From assembly GCA_944381935.1 (NCBI GenBank), contig CALWMN010000001.1, positions 62,001 through 126,000 of the forward strand: a stretch of 64,000 nt of DNA, given 5' to 3'. How positions within the stretch are numbered: position 1 is the first letter of the stretch; every line of letters starts with the position of its first letter. The notes beneath the pieces were generated by a model. That model was not told the origin of the DNA. It did no database searches and was given only the letters and a program-made list of their open reading frames with translations. Made by a program: the position numbers and the translations under genes. This DNA is from an uncultured Mediterraneibacter sp. GTDB taxonomy: Bacteria; Bacillota; Clostridia; Lachnospirales; Lachnospiraceae. Below, one piece after another: positions 52,388-61,659 of this stretch.

Positions 52388-53233
52388 CTACTGATCCGTA
52401 TCGCCTTTCCCATCAACCGTCTGCAGCAGGATCTCCCTGACAGTTCCATATGTCTCCCGGAAAATCGAGACGTTGTTCCGGGGCGCTATATAATCATTTC
52501 CCGTTGTTTTCTGACGTTCAAAATATGCCTGATACGGATCATCTTTATATTTCCTCCTTGCCAGCTCTGCATCGATCATGGACATTCCTTTTTTGAATGT
52601 CTCGGTCGCTCTGTGTGCGACAGAGCGTACTCTGTCAACCTCCCCATAAATATCTTCCGCATCCGCATCTATTTCCCATGAAAACTGCTCCAATCCCTTG
52701 GAAAAAGTATCATCGGCCAAATCAGCATATTTCCCATATGTAGACTGCAGCTCTTCTCCTCTTTTCTGGTTTCTCTGATTTAATTGATACGCACCGCCCC
52801 GCAAAAAAGTTTCCCGTGCGCTTTGCGTTGCTTTCAGAAGGGATTCCACATCCTCCATAGACAAGTCCTCCGGCAAATCTGACGTCCCATCTAAAATCTG
52901 CTGATACCGCTGGATCGACTGGTCAAAGGAGGCCAACTGATCCCGGTATTCTGTGAGGTCAGCTTCCATATTTGCCGACACCCTTGCCCCATTCTCATAT
53001 ATCCATCTAAGAAGATGCAATCCTTCATCCGATATACCGGAAAGAGGAGAATCTCCGCTTCCCTCCGCCTTCAATGCTTCAAGAAGCGAACGGCTGTCCG
53101 CACGCTGCGCTTTTCCAGCAATTTGGTTCAGCGTCTTATTCTGCTGAAACGAATTAACATTCTGAACCCCATTTGCTCCGAAAACACTCCTTCCCTGTGC
53201 AGGAAACAGGTTCAAAAAATTCGTGATTACCAT
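52388..53233 (-). CDS. Unknown helical protein, partner of the next gene
   Basis: The 281-residue protein starts MVITNFLNLFPAQGRSVFGA at ATG 53233, with AGGAGG three to four bases upstream. It is helical and charged, with no signal peptide or membrane segment. It ends in an acidic tail. N-terminal Asn/Gln-rich segments (GVQNVNSFQQNKTLNQ) resemble the partner's start. The family is not recognised. The two genes are in one operon. Confidence 0.7.
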   Translation of the reverse strand: MVITNFLNLFPAQGRSVFGANGVQNVNSFQQNKTLNQIAGKAQRADSRSLLEALKAEGSGDSPLSGISDEGLHLLRWIYENGARVSANMEADLTEYRDQLASFDQSIQRYQQILDGTSDLPEDLSMEDVESLLKATQSARETFLRGGAYQLNQRNQKRGEELQSTYGKYADLADDTFSKGLEQFSWEIDADAEDIYGEVDRVRSVAHRATETFKKGMSMIDAELARRKYKDDPYQAYFERQKTTGNDYIAPRNNVSIFRETYGTVREILLQTVDGKGDTDQ

Positions 53234-53487
53234 ACCATATTCCTCCTGCCGCAAATGACTGATCTTTCTATCATGTATATCGTCCACTCGTTTGCCGTGA
53301 TAACGCTTTGCCTTCTGTTATCTGTCAATATGTAACTTTCACGGCCGTTTATGTAACTTTATTTGGCACCGAATATAAGGCAGCCTATGCGCCTCAAATG
53401 CGGGGGCAGTGATTTTGCTCTGGCAGCATGAGACACACGCCGGACAGGCATCCCGGAAAAATATCCTTTTCCACTCCTCCGCTTCGC
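53234..53487. other. Intergenic stretch with repeat TATGTAACTTT
   Basis: The 11-base TATGTAACTTT occurs twice (53331-53341 and 53351-53361), 20 bases apart, upstream of the 52388-53233 gene. It may be an operator of that operon. No gene is seen. Confidence 0.35.
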
Positions 53488-53979
53488 TCATGTGGAGTCA
53501 GGATTTGTTTTTGTCTCCGCATTGGTTTTATCGACGGTTAATTCAGAATCAGACACTCTTCTGTGAAAATCCCCAATCATTGACTCGAGCGTAATCTCCT
53601 CCATTGTTTTTTGAATTGAATCTTCAATTTTATGATAGGGTTCCTGCAATACCTGATGAATATTCTGAGCTACAGGACAGGCTCTCCCCTCACAGGGATG
53701 AATACCGATCAAAGAGGAAAGGCCATCCGGCTCAAGTGCCTGATAGATCATATATAATGTAATTTCGGAAGGGCGCTTACACAATTTAGCTCCGCCAGCG
53801 CCCCGGGCAACCGCAATAATGCCTGCTTTTTTCAGTGCGCTGAACACATTACGGATCACCACTGGATTGCATCCGGTGCTTTGTGCCAGCAGATTACTGG
53901 TTACTTTAACCTTTCCTTCAGCTTCGTTAATAAATATCAGGCAGTGCACTGCCACAGAACATTTCATACTAATTTGCAT
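53488..53979 (-). CDS. Rrf2-family transcriptional regulator
   Basis: The 163-residue protein begins with the Rrf2 winged helix (KCSVAVHCLIFI, TSNLLAQSTGCNPVVIRNVFSALKKAGII, ARGAGGAKL). Cysteines near residue 95 read HPCEGRACPV, with four residues between them. IscR and NsrR relatives bind iron-sulfur clusters or sense NO or redox change through such cysteines; whether this one does is open. An AAAGGA lies before the ATG. It is divergent from a flavodoxin-ferredoxin gene with two operator-like dyads between. Confidence 0.9.
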   Translation of the reverse strand: MQISMKCSVAVHCLIFINEAEGKVKVTSNLLAQSTGCNPVVIRNVFSALKKAGIIAVARGAGGAKLCKRPSEITLYMIYQALEPDGLSSLIGIHPCEGRACPVAQNIHQVLQEPYHKIEDSIQKTMEEITLESMIGDFHRRVSDSELTVDKTNAETKTNPDST

Positions 53980-54013
53980 AATAAAATCCTTTCAAAAATC
54001 TGAGCACAGTTCA

Positions 54014-54082
54014 GATGTAAATGTTGACTTTACATCTATATCGTTATATACTGGACAGAGATGTAAATCTTCATTTTACATC
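54014..54082. promoter_or_regulatory. Two identical-architecture operator dyads and a plus-strand promoter
   Basis: The dyad GATGTAAA, seven bases, TTTACATC occurs at 54014-54036 and again at 54060-54082, with 46 bases between starts. A plus-strand TTGACT (54025-54030) and TATACT (54047-54052), spaced 16, lie between and over them. Both flanking genes can be blocked. It is the likely Rrf2 site. Confidence 0.85.
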
Positions 54083-54199
54083 AATTTATTTTACATATTT
54101 CATGATAAAAATGCAAGCGGAATCATTTTCACTTCCTGGGCAAAAACCGCTTGCAGGCACAGGGTATGGATGGTACATCTTGAAAGGAGAAAATTAAAA

Positions 54200-54961
54200 A
54201 TGAAAATTTATGAAATTTGTTTTAGTCCGACGGGTGGAACAAAAACATCGGCAGATATGCTGACAAACAGACTGACTGGGGAAATACGGCCTGTTGATCT
54301 GACAGACTGCAAAACGGATTTTTCCGATATTTCTCTGGAGGAAGATGATCTTGCTGTAATTGCGGTCCCCTCCTATGGCGGCCGTGTGCCGGGACCTGCC
54401 GCAAAGCGGCTTTCCGTTATCCACGGAAATGGAGCGAAAGCTGTCCTCGTCTGTGTCTACGGCAACCGGGCGTATGAAGATACCCTGGCGGAATTGCAGG
54501 ATACTGCAAAGCAGGCGGGATTCCATATCATAGCCGCTGTTGCAACAATAGCGGAACATTCCATCGCACGCCAGTTTGCCGCAGGACGTCCTGACATACA
54601 GGATCAGGAGCAGCTCCATATATTTGCAGAGAAAATCCAGGCAAAACTGGACGAAAAAAATCTTTCTGAACCATTGATTCCAGGCAATCGCCCTTATAAA
54701 AAGGGCAATGCAGCCGCTATGGTGCCAAAGCCTGCCAAAGGCTGCGTAAAATGCGGCTTATGTGCCAGGAAATGCCCGGTACATGCCATAGACCCTGAAG
54801 ATCCCAAAAAGGTTGACGGCAAGGCTTGTATTTCATGTATGCGCTGTGTATCGATTTGCCCTCATTCTGCACGGAAGATAAATGGTGTGATGCTGACCGC
54901 TGTCAACACCATGCTGAAAAAAGTATGTTCTGGACGGAAAGAATGTGAATTGTATATTTGA
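54200..54961 (+). CDS. EFR1-type flavodoxin-ferredoxin protein
   Basis: The 253-residue protein has a flavodoxin-like N-terminal domain with SPTGGTKTSADML (FMN phosphate loop), AVPSYGGRVPGPA and VCVYGNRAYED. Two 4Fe-4S clusters follow near the C-terminus (CVKCGLCARKCPVHA, CISCMRCVSICPHSA). Such proteins carry electrons in anaerobes. ATG 54200 has AAGGAG ten bases upstream; a longer open frame upstream is likely not used. Its promoter overlaps the Rrf2-type dyads, so iron-sulfur or redox control is plausible. Confidence 0.9.
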   Translation: MKIYEICFSPTGGTKTSADMLTNRLTGEIRPVDLTDCKTDFSDISLEEDDLAVIAVPSYGGRVPGPAAKRLSVIHGNGAKAVLVCVYGNRAYEDTLAELQDTAKQAGFHIIAAVATIAEHSIARQFAAGRPDIQDQEQLHIFAEKIQAKLDEKNLSEPLIPGNRPYKKGNAAAMVPKPAKGCVKCGLCARKCPVHAIDPEDPKKVDGKACISCMRCVSICPHSARKINGVMLTAVNTMLKKVCSGRKECELYI

Positions 54962-55077
54962 TTTCGTTAGATGGGGAGATTCGTAAAATTGTCACTGGAT
55001 TTTACTGCTTTTGGGCATAAAAAGGAGCCGTTACGCCATAGATGTTTCCTCATCCATTTTGCAACAGCCCCGAAAAG

Positions 55078-56430
55078 TCACTGTTTCACTTTTATCGTAC
55101 TCCAAAACTCTTTCGATGCCCTGCGCACTTTTGGCCAGAGAACCACCATGGCGATCAGATTGGGAATCGTCAGCAGGCCAAGGGCAATGTCCTGTATCGT
55201 CCATACTAAATCCAGAGCGGCTATGGCTCCAACGATGCAGAACAGCGGAAAGATATATTTGAATTTTTCTGCCTCTTTACGTCCAAACAGATAATTTAGC
55301 GCTACAAACCCAAAGTACCACTGGCTCATCAAGGTGGTGCTGGAAAACAGCAGGAGGCTGATGGCAACTATGTACTTTAGAGGCTGCCAGACAGAGGCAA
55401 ATGCATAGGTTGCGATCACGTTGGCAGGGACGCCGGAATCCAGAATCCCGGTGACGCCCAGAACCAGACCGGTGATCGAGCAGATGATAAAAGTATCCAG
55501 AAAAACTTCGATCACGCCGGTCATACCCTGTTGTGCCGGGTGGTCCACATCAGCGGCAGAGTGGATGACGGGGGCGGAACCCTCGCCGGCTTCATTAGAA
55601 TAAAGCCCGCGGGCAACACCACGCTGCATGGCAATAATCATGCTGCCGAAAGCACCTCCTGCCACCGCATCCAGTCCAAAGGCCCCTCTGACGATGGAAA
55701 GCAGTACGCCGGGAACAGAGGAAATATTTGCAAAGATGATCAGCAGGCCCCCTACGACATAGATCATTGCCATGATGGGCACCAGTTTCTGTGTCACGTG
55801 GGCAAGCCGCTTCAGGCCGCCCAGGGTGATGACAAAGATAAGAACCGTCAAAATGATCCCTGTCGCAAGATTTGGAACGCCAAAGTTGTCTTTCATGACG
55901 CCGCTGATCGTATTGGACTGTATGAAGTTTCCGCCGATAATCTGAATGAGCATAAAACAGGCACACAGAACAGCCAGCCAGGGCGCATGGAGCCCTTTTT
56001 TGATGTAATACATCGGACCGCCCACATAGGCCCCGTCCTCATCTTTTTCACGATACATTAACCCGAGGATGATTTCTCCGTATTTTGTTGCCATGCCTAC
56101 GAAAGCGGCAACCCACATCCAGAAAATCGCCCCCAGGCCGCCGGTTAAAACGGCTGTGGATACACCGACAATATTTCCGCTTCCCACGCAGGATGCCACT
56201 GCAGTACACAGGGCCTGGAAGGAAGAGATAGACCCGGATTTCCGGGAATCCTTCTGGCTTGCCATCAAAGGCTCTATCAGGGCTTTTCGGATGATATAAG
56301 GGAAATGGCGAACCTGTACAAAACCGGTTATGGCAGTGTAAAGGATCCCGACCCCGATCAGCACAAACAAAAGCCAGTTGCCCCACAGCCAGCTATCCAC
56401 AGCGGACAGTATGTTTAATAATTGGTCCAT
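55078..56430 (-). CDS. AGCS-family sodium/alanine symporter
   Basis: The 450-residue membrane protein has about ten segments and the family marks FQALCTAVASCVGSGNIVGVSTA, GAIFWMWVAAFVGMATKYGE and NEAGEGSAPVIHSAADV. It brings in alanine or glycine with sodium. AGGAGG precedes the ATG. It follows the isomerase gene by 26 bases in the same operon. It converges with the flavodoxin-ferredoxin gene, and no clear terminator hairpin was seen in between. Confidence 0.93.
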   Translation of the reverse strand: MDQLLNILSAVDSWLWGNWLLFVLIGVGILYTAITGFVQVRHFPYIIRKALIEPLMASQKDSRKSGSISSFQALCTAVASCVGSGNIVGVSTAVLTGGLGAIFWMWVAAFVGMATKYGEIILGLMYREKDEDGAYVGGPMYYIKKGLHAPWLAVLCACFMLIQIIGGNFIQSNTISGVMKDNFGVPNLATGIILTVLIFVITLGGLKRLAHVTQKLVPIMAMIYVVGGLLIIFANISSVPGVLLSIVRGAFGLDAVAGGAFGSMIIAMQRGVARGLYSNEAGEGSAPVIHSAADVDHPAQQGMTGVIEVFLDTFIICSITGLVLGVTGILDSGVPANVIATYAFASVWQPLKYIVAISLLLFSSTTLMSQWYFGFVALNYLFGRKEAEKFKYIFPLFCIVGAIAALDLVWTIQDIALGLLTIPNLIAMVVLWPKVRRASKEFWSTIKVKQ

Positions 56431-56456
56431 GACAAATCCTCCTTTTCAAGGCAGGG

Positions 56457-57500
56457 TTAACGTCCGGCATACTCCTGGCAAAGCTTTTTGGTATGTTCCA
56501 CGCTGTTCTTGACACCCGTCATCTGCTTTTCCAGAAATTCTTCTAAAAGCTCCTGGGAAATCTCCTGGGGATAGTAGTATTGCCTGGGTTGGATGACATC
56601 CGGGTCAAACAGAGGCGGTTCTACCCGGAAGCAGCCGCTGCCAACCTGATCCACGCCGCCGACGCCCGGAGAGCGCTTAAACTGGGCGCAGTAAGGATAG
56701 CACATTTCCAGATTCAGACGGGTGATCGAGGAATGATCCAATATAATTGACAGCAGTTTCGTAAGATCCAGGTGCCCCTCGCCGACCGGGACACCGCAGA
56801 CAACATAGCCGTACTTGTCTTCCGGACAGGGAATGATAATGTGATCTTTAAAATGGGTAGTCACCGTATACGGCGCCATGTTATAAGCTGCTTTTTCCGG
56901 ATCTTCCCATGCCATCATGGAGTTCCCAAAATCATAATGCAGTCCAATCCACGGAGTGTCCAGCTGTTTTACTACATTCACCAGTTCTTCGGATGTTTCA
57001 TATTCATGGTTTTCCAGTCCGATCTTGATCCGGCGCTTCTTCAGTTCCGGAAGGATTTTCTGAAGAGTGACGGCTGCTTCGTCGAAGACGGCAGGATCGA
57101 AGTCCAGACGGATCTTTCCGAGGTCATATTTCCCTTCTCCTCCGGTCTCACGGGGTTCCTTGCTGTTTAAAGTAATCGGTATGTAGGTCCGTATAATGTC
57201 TGCACCGATGGCTTCCGCAACTTCAAGCACTTTCATCAAATGCTCATAAGTAATGCCTTTGGTAGCAATTTCGCAGTACATATTATATTTGTCCAGAAGA
57301 GACTTTACCTTTGCCAGATGCTCCGGGGCGTCGCTCCCCAGGGTTCCCCATTCCGGATCCAGGCCATAATCACTGATGATATTAATCATTACGCCGTCCA
57401 GTCCAAATTCATGGGCTTTTTCGATAAAGCCGAAAATATCCATCCGTCTATTTTGAAGCCATAAATGCAGGCTTTCCGTGTCGAGTCCAAGCTTTAACAT
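56457..57500 (-). CDS. TIM-barrel sugar phosphate isomerase/epimerase-like protein
   Basis: The 347-residue protein fits the AP endonuclease 2-type TIM barrel. Metal-binding residues can be placed as Glu in IGLENHEYE, Asp in GLHYDFGNS, His in THFKDHIII and Glu in LNLEMCYP. Sugar isomerases, epimerases and deglycosylating enzymes share the fold, so the substrate is open. It lies between an MFS transporter and an alanine symporter, so it probably works on the compound the MFS protein brings in. Confidence 0.85.
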   Translation of the reverse strand: MLKLGLDTESLHLWLQNRRMDIFGFIEKAHEFGLDGVMINIISDYGLDPEWGTLGSDAPEHLAKVKSLLDKYNMYCEIATKGITYEHLMKVLEVAEAIGADIIRTYIPITLNSKEPRETGGEGKYDLGKIRLDFDPAVFDEAAVTLQKILPELKKRRIKIGLENHEYETSEELVNVVKQLDTPWIGLHYDFGNSMMAWEDPEKAAYNMAPYTVTTHFKDHIIIPCPEDKYGYVVCGVPVGEGHLDLTKLLSIILDHSSITRLNLEMCYPYCAQFKRSPGVGGVDQVGSGCFRVEPPLFDPDVIQPRQYYYPQEISQELLEEFLEKQMTGVKNSVEHTKKLCQEYAGR

Positions 57501-57518
57501 GATAAAAGTCCCCCTTAA

Positions 57519-58814
57519 TTATGCGTTTTTCTGATGTTTTTTGATGCGGTGGATCAGGAATGTGGATACAAACAGTCCCACAACAGCCCATCCAATCATA
57601 ACAATAAAGACGATACGGAAGCCGGCCATGCCGGGGAAACGATCCAGAAAGTTTCCATACATCACGTAAGCAAATGAATTGGGCAGATAGATGACCAGAG
57701 AAGCCAGGCTCATAGCAGCTCCGGTAATTTCCGCAGGAACCTTTACTTCATCCATAGGTGCAAAGAATACTGCCCGCATAGTAAATACGATAGCTCCAAA
57801 ACCTAACGTGCAGCACGCACCCAGAAGCCAATTGCCGCTCTGTCCCAGAGATTCGTGGGGGACAATCAGGAAAGCGATCATAGCGACAGCGCACACCAGG
57901 AAACCTACACGGATATGCTTTGCGGAAGAGTGATGAACCTTATCGGACATAAAACCACCGACAGGCCCTCCTATCATTTTCAGGCCATACTGGTTGATAA
58001 TGCCGTACATACCTACAGCAGTAGCCGGAAGCATGTAAATCTGATTCAGGAAGGGGATAAAATAGGTAAGTCCACAATAAATACAATACACTACAAATCC
58101 ATTTAACGCAACAGCCCAGATATCCACGCTCTTTATTGCCTGCATCATGCCGCCGAATGCAGCCTGCGCTTTGTTCACTTCCTTGCCTTCTTCATCCACA
58201 CGTTTTTCATCATTGGGAACAAAGATCAGGCAGAGGACGCCGGCTATGGCAGTAACTGCTGCCAGGAACAGCAAACCGCCTCTTAAGGCAGGGGCGCCTT
58301 CTCCCATAGCCTTGAAAATTGCCAGGGCAGAGGAGGCAATGATTACGTCGACAATACCACGCCCCATTTCCAAAAATCCAAACATACGCCCCTGTGTCTT
58401 TTCATCGCCCAGAAGGCGGATGGCTTTGAGAAGAACCGGCCAGTAGGTCACTTCACCCAGAATAGCCATGACGCCGAAGGCGACTAAGAATCCCCAGTAC
58501 CCGGGGAAGGTTGACAGATAGACGCCCACTATTCCCAATCCGATCAGGGAACCTCCAATCATATATTTTTTGCTGAACATGTCACAGATGTAGATGCCGG
58601 CGATCAAGCCGATAGTCTGTACAATACCGTAGGCGCTGAGGGCGCCGCCGATCTGTGTGTTAGACAGTCCCATAAATTCCTGCATGGGAACATAGAACAT
58701 ATCTTTCATGGAAGACAGCTTGAATGCGATACCGCCTGACAGGGTAAGGATACAAAATACAAACCAGCGGTTCGGAGCTGCTTTCATTGCTTTCGCTTTC
58801 ATCTCTTTACTCAT
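57519..58814 (-). CDS. MFS transporter
   Basis: The 431-residue protein has about twelve membrane segments and the MFS loops GIYICDMFSKKYM (loop 2-3) and GGFMSDKVHHSSAKHIR (loop 8-9). ATG 58814 has AGGAG eight bases upstream. A promoter lies upstream on the minus strand. It is the first gene of a three-gene operon and divergent from a DeoR regulator. The substrate is unknown; a sugar, sugar acid or glycoside is a guess. Confidence 0.9.
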   Translation of the reverse strand: MSKEMKAKAMKAAPNRWFVFCILTLSGGIAFKLSSMKDMFYVPMQEFMGLSNTQIGGALSAYGIVQTIGLIAGIYICDMFSKKYMIGGSLIGLGIVGVYLSTFPGYWGFLVAFGVMAILGEVTYWPVLLKAIRLLGDEKTQGRMFGFLEMGRGIVDVIIASSALAIFKAMGEGAPALRGGLLFLAAVTAIAGVLCLIFVPNDEKRVDEEGKEVNKAQAAFGGMMQAIKSVDIWAVALNGFVVYCIYCGLTYFIPFLNQIYMLPATAVGMYGIINQYGLKMIGGPVGGFMSDKVHHSSAKHIRVGFLVCAVAMIAFLIVPHESLGQSGNWLLGACCTLGFGAIVFTMRAVFFAPMDEVKVPAEITGAAMSLASLVIYLPNSFAYVMYGNFLDRFPGMAGFRIVFIVMIGWAVVGLFVSTFLIHRIKKHQKNA

Positions 58815-58881
58815 TTTGGGATCTCCTTTCATTTCTTTGGTATCATATTGCGTTTTGTTTGGAAATGTTTGAGTTATATTG

Positions 58882-58910
58882 AGTATAAATGATATTTCAA
58901 ACTAATTCAA
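58882..58910 (-). promoter_or_regulatory. Promoter of the MFS-isomerase-symporter operon
   Basis: On the minus strand TTGAAT (58905-58910) and TATACT (58882-58887) are spaced by 17 bases. The 240-base divergent gap is AT-rich and must also hold the deoR promoter and its operators. A plus-strand TATAAT at 59008-59013 fits the latter. Confidence 0.65.
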
Positions 58911-59054
58911 GAAAAACACAAGCAAAATACAAAATTTGATTAAAATATCCAAATTAATCCCCAAAATTTTGTGCAGTATAATACTATAAATTTGTATTTC
59001 ACACAGATATAATAGTTATAGTTAGGCGAAAGCAACAAAAAAGGGGTGAACGCA

Positions 59055-59855
59055 GTGCTGGCGCGTGAAAGACATAAATTGATTTTGGAATTATTGGAAA
59101 AAGACGGGACAGTCCGTACTTCTGAACTGATGGATGTCCTGTCAGTTTCCTCTGAGACGATCCGGAAGGACCTGGATTCTCTGGAACAGGCCGGTCAGCT
59201 GGAACGGGTGCATGGAGGTGCAGTTCCGGTTCCGAAAAAGATCGTGGCAGAACCTATAGAGGATTACGTTTCCCTGGCAGTACGAAACACCCGGAATATG
59301 GATGAAAAGTCCGGTATTGTCCGCTATGCTGCCGGCTTGGTAAAGGAAAAGCAGGTCATAGCGCTGGACTACGGCAGCACCAGCCTGCTGATGGCAAAAG
59401 AACTGGCAAAACGGTTTCGCTCACTTGTGGTGATTACTAATTCTGTTCAGAATGCACTTGCACTGGTGAATTGCCCGGATTTTACGATCATTCTCATCGG
59501 AGGTATTTTGAATAAAGAGGAATTGTCGCTGGGAAACGATTTTTCCACCATGCTGGAGGGTCTGCACATTGATGTGCTGTTCATGTCTGTCAGCGGGGTT
59601 CATCCTACAGTGGGACTGACCGACCAGGGATTCAATGAGGCACGGGTGCAGAATCAGATGCGTCAGCTCGCCAGCCGTACAGTGGTTCTGGCTGATTCAG
59701 GAAAGTTCGGAAGAGCCAGCCTTGTGAAGATATGCGCCCTGCAGGAAGTAAATGCGATTATAACAGACCCTGGCCTGGATAAGGCGGTAGAGACAGCGGT
59801 GCGAGAGACCGGAGTGGATTTGACTGTTGTTCCTCAAGAGTATATGGTTGATTGA
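59055..59855 (+). CDS. DeoR-family transcriptional regulator
   Basis: The 266-residue protein has the DeoR helix-turn-helix (RTSELMDVLSVSSETIRKDLDSLEQAG) and the sugar-phosphate-binding domain with ALDYGSTSLLMAKEL, LIGGILNKEELSLG and DSGKFGRAS. The start is GTG at 59055, with AAGGGG eight bases upstream; the GTG at 59046 sits in the site itself. It likely represses the divergent MFS operon until a phosphorylated sugar binds. Confidence 0.92.
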   Translation: MLARERHKLILELLEKDGTVRTSELMDVLSVSSETIRKDLDSLEQAGQLERVHGGAVPVPKKIVAEPIEDYVSLAVRNTRNMDEKSGIVRYAAGLVKEKQVIALDYGSTSLLMAKELAKRFRSLVVITNSVQNALALVNCPDFTIILIGGILNKEELSLGNDFSTMLEGLHIDVLFMSVSGVHPTVGLTDQGFNEARVQNQMRQLASRTVVLADSGKFGRASLVKICALQEVNAIITDPGLDKAVETAVRETGVDLTVVPQEYMVD

Positions 59856-59876
59856 AACTCCCTGGCTTTTCTTACA

Positions 59877-60213
59877 GTTCAGAGGCGTACGCTTACCAAA
59901 AGATTCTGCCGGCCAGAAGATTCCACGGCCGACCTTGCTGCTGTCAGCCCGTGAAAACGGACAGCTCCTGACACCGGAATCTTTCAAGTATTGCGCCCGG
60001 GTGGCCCATAACGAACTTAAGAACCCGCTTTTTCACAGCCACTGCCTCTGGCATACCCACGGGACCATACTGGCAGAGAACGGCGCGCAGCCTAAGACTG
60101 TGATGGAGCGCCTGGGGCATAAAGATCTGAAGCCCACAATGGAGCGCTACATCTTCAACACGGACAAAATGCAGGACGATGCTGTCAAGCTGTTCATGCA
60201 AGCCACATCATGA
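59877..60213 (+). pseudogene. C-terminal remnant of a tyrosine integrase
   Basis: Only the last part of an integrase is left: LLTPESFKYCARVAHNEL, FHSHCLWHTHGTILAENGAQPKTVMERLGHKDLKPTMERYIF. The catalytic motif should read HxLRHTH, but the Arg is Trp here. No start or N-terminal part is present. It lies 22 bases after the deoR stop and is the first sign of a decayed integrative element that continues to the right edge. The Tyr of the active site is kept. Confidence 0.85.
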
Positions 60214-60549
60214 AAAGAAAAATCCTGCCTACCGTTTCATATTTTGGTAGGCAGGAGGTAGGCAAAACTCCATATTTCACACTTGCACTTCTTAAGAATC
60301 CCCGGTTTTACGGGATAATTTCGCCACGGTTTCTACGTGCGGTGTATTTAACATGCTTCGGATAACTGCACTCACATCATGTAAAGCAACACTCGCCTTA
60401 AACATAGTATGCAACACTGTGTTTAAGGCGATTCAATAATTCATATCCTTTCCTATCCGCTTATGGAGATAAAGCTCTCAATGTCTCCATTTCTCAAAAT
60501 AGTATATGATGCTGGATGGCGCAGATACATAGTAAATACTGCGGAAGAC
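60214..60549. repeat. Gap with two inverted repeats
   Basis: Two dyads are present: CCTGCCTACC/GGTAGGCAGG (60224-60255) and a 12-base perfect pair TCGCCTTAAACA (60393-60404, mate at 60420-60431). Neither has a clear T-run on the plus strand. No gene is seen. They may be terminators or pieces of an element end. Confidence 0.5.
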
Positions 60550-61110
60550 TTATAAAAATATTTCTTCCAATAAATGTGCTAATCGGTCATACATCTTAGC
60601 TTCATTTGCTAAAGCTTCCTGCTGTTCTTTGCCTAAAGCCTGATTGCTTCTGAAAGATTGCTGAACTGTTAAACTTTTAAACGCATCAAGTAAATTATTC
60701 CCAGATGGATTGCTTCTTAAAATTCTCAGTTCTTCTAATTTGCTATCAGATAATAAATTTTCGTTATAATTCGGAAGGCTTATTGCCGGCATACTAGGCA
60801 ACAGATATTTATCATATTCTTCTTGAGATATTAGATTCATTTGGAGAAGGTCTTTCATAAAATCAAAACTTTCGGTTTTAAACGCCTTCATAGCCGCTTC
60901 ATTACCCGGCCGATCAAAGTTAAAATTTAAATCTTCCAAATCATATTTATTCCGTAAATATGATTTTTGTTGAGGCGTCAGTTCCCCCACACTATTGATT
61001 TCATCACTCTTTATATCCATTTGAGCATTAAAATCTTTTTGTTTTACATTATTATGTAACGACTGATTAACATTACTGTGCAAAAACATATTTTGTGATA
61101 TCTTCATCAT
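60550..61110 (-). CDS. Unknown AT-rich cargo protein
   Basis: The 186-residue protein has no signal peptide or membrane helix. It starts MMKISQNMFLHSNVNQ with AAAGGA upstream and is helical. The segment LTPQQKSYLRNKYDLEDLNF is of DUF-like style, but I cannot name the family. Base composition is clearly AT-richer than the housekeeping genes, which supports horizontal arrival. It lies 21 bases after the next gene upstream. Confidence 0.65.
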   Translation of the reverse strand: MMKISQNMFLHSNVNQSLHNNVKQKDFNAQMDIKSDEINSVGELTPQQKSYLRNKYDLEDLNFNFDRPGNEAAMKAFKTESFDFMKDLLQMNLISQEEYDKYLLPSMPAISLPNYNENLLSDSKLEELRILRSNPSGNNLLDAFKSLTVQQSFRSNQALGKEQQEALANEAKMYDRLAHLLEEIFL

Positions 61111-61131
61111 TTTTTCCTTTCATCAAGTGAA

Positions 61132-61659
61132 TTACTGTTCAAAATCAACCCATGCATCCATAGCTTGTGTCAAGAGCTTATTTGTATAAGAATACCGAAA
61201 ATATGCATCCCAATGAAATTCGGTACAATCTGCACTCGAATAGAATACTACTGATTGAGCCATACCCGATGAAACAGCCATAGCAGCCATACCCGATGGT
61301 TCTTCAGTTATTACCACTCCATTTTTAAAATTTCCGGTATTAACAAATTGTACAGTAATTTGATAGCCAGCTAATTGCTTACCTGCTTCTTCTACCATTT
61401 GACGCATTTTCTCCTGTTGCACTTTAGTTACTTTACAAGAGATAGCTTGAGTTATATTGCCTGTTCTATTGTATTCATATCCTGATAATACTTGTTGCTT
61501 ACCTTTATCATCAAGATAATAAGGTCTTACTGTTATTTTTTGCATATCAACGAGTGGCTCTGGTCTTACAATGGCAGCTCTTGCTGATACAGGTATTATA
61601 CAACTTACAAACATTATCGAAAAAACCAAACCTGCAATTAACCTTTTTACATTTTTCAT
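61132..61659 (-). CDS. Secreted protein of unknown function
   Basis: The 175-residue protein begins with a signal peptide (MKNVKRLIAGLVFSIMFVS, cleavage probably after SARA at about residue 28). A small domain follows, with ITVRPYYLDDKGKQQVLSG, ISCKVTKVQQEKMRQMV and a C-terminal YFRYSYTNKLL segment. AGGAGG precedes the ATG. The family is not recognised. It is the first gene of a two-gene AT-rich unit inside the decayed element. Confidence 0.75.
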   Translation of the reverse strand: MKNVKRLIAGLVFSIMFVSCIIPVSARAAIVRPEPLVDMQKITVRPYYLDDKGKQQVLSGYEYNRTGNITQAISCKVTKVQQEKMRQMVEEAGKQLAGYQITVQFVNTGNFKNGVVITEEPSGMAAMAVSSGMAQSVVFYSSADCTEFHWDAYFRYSYTNKLLTQAMDAWVDFEQ

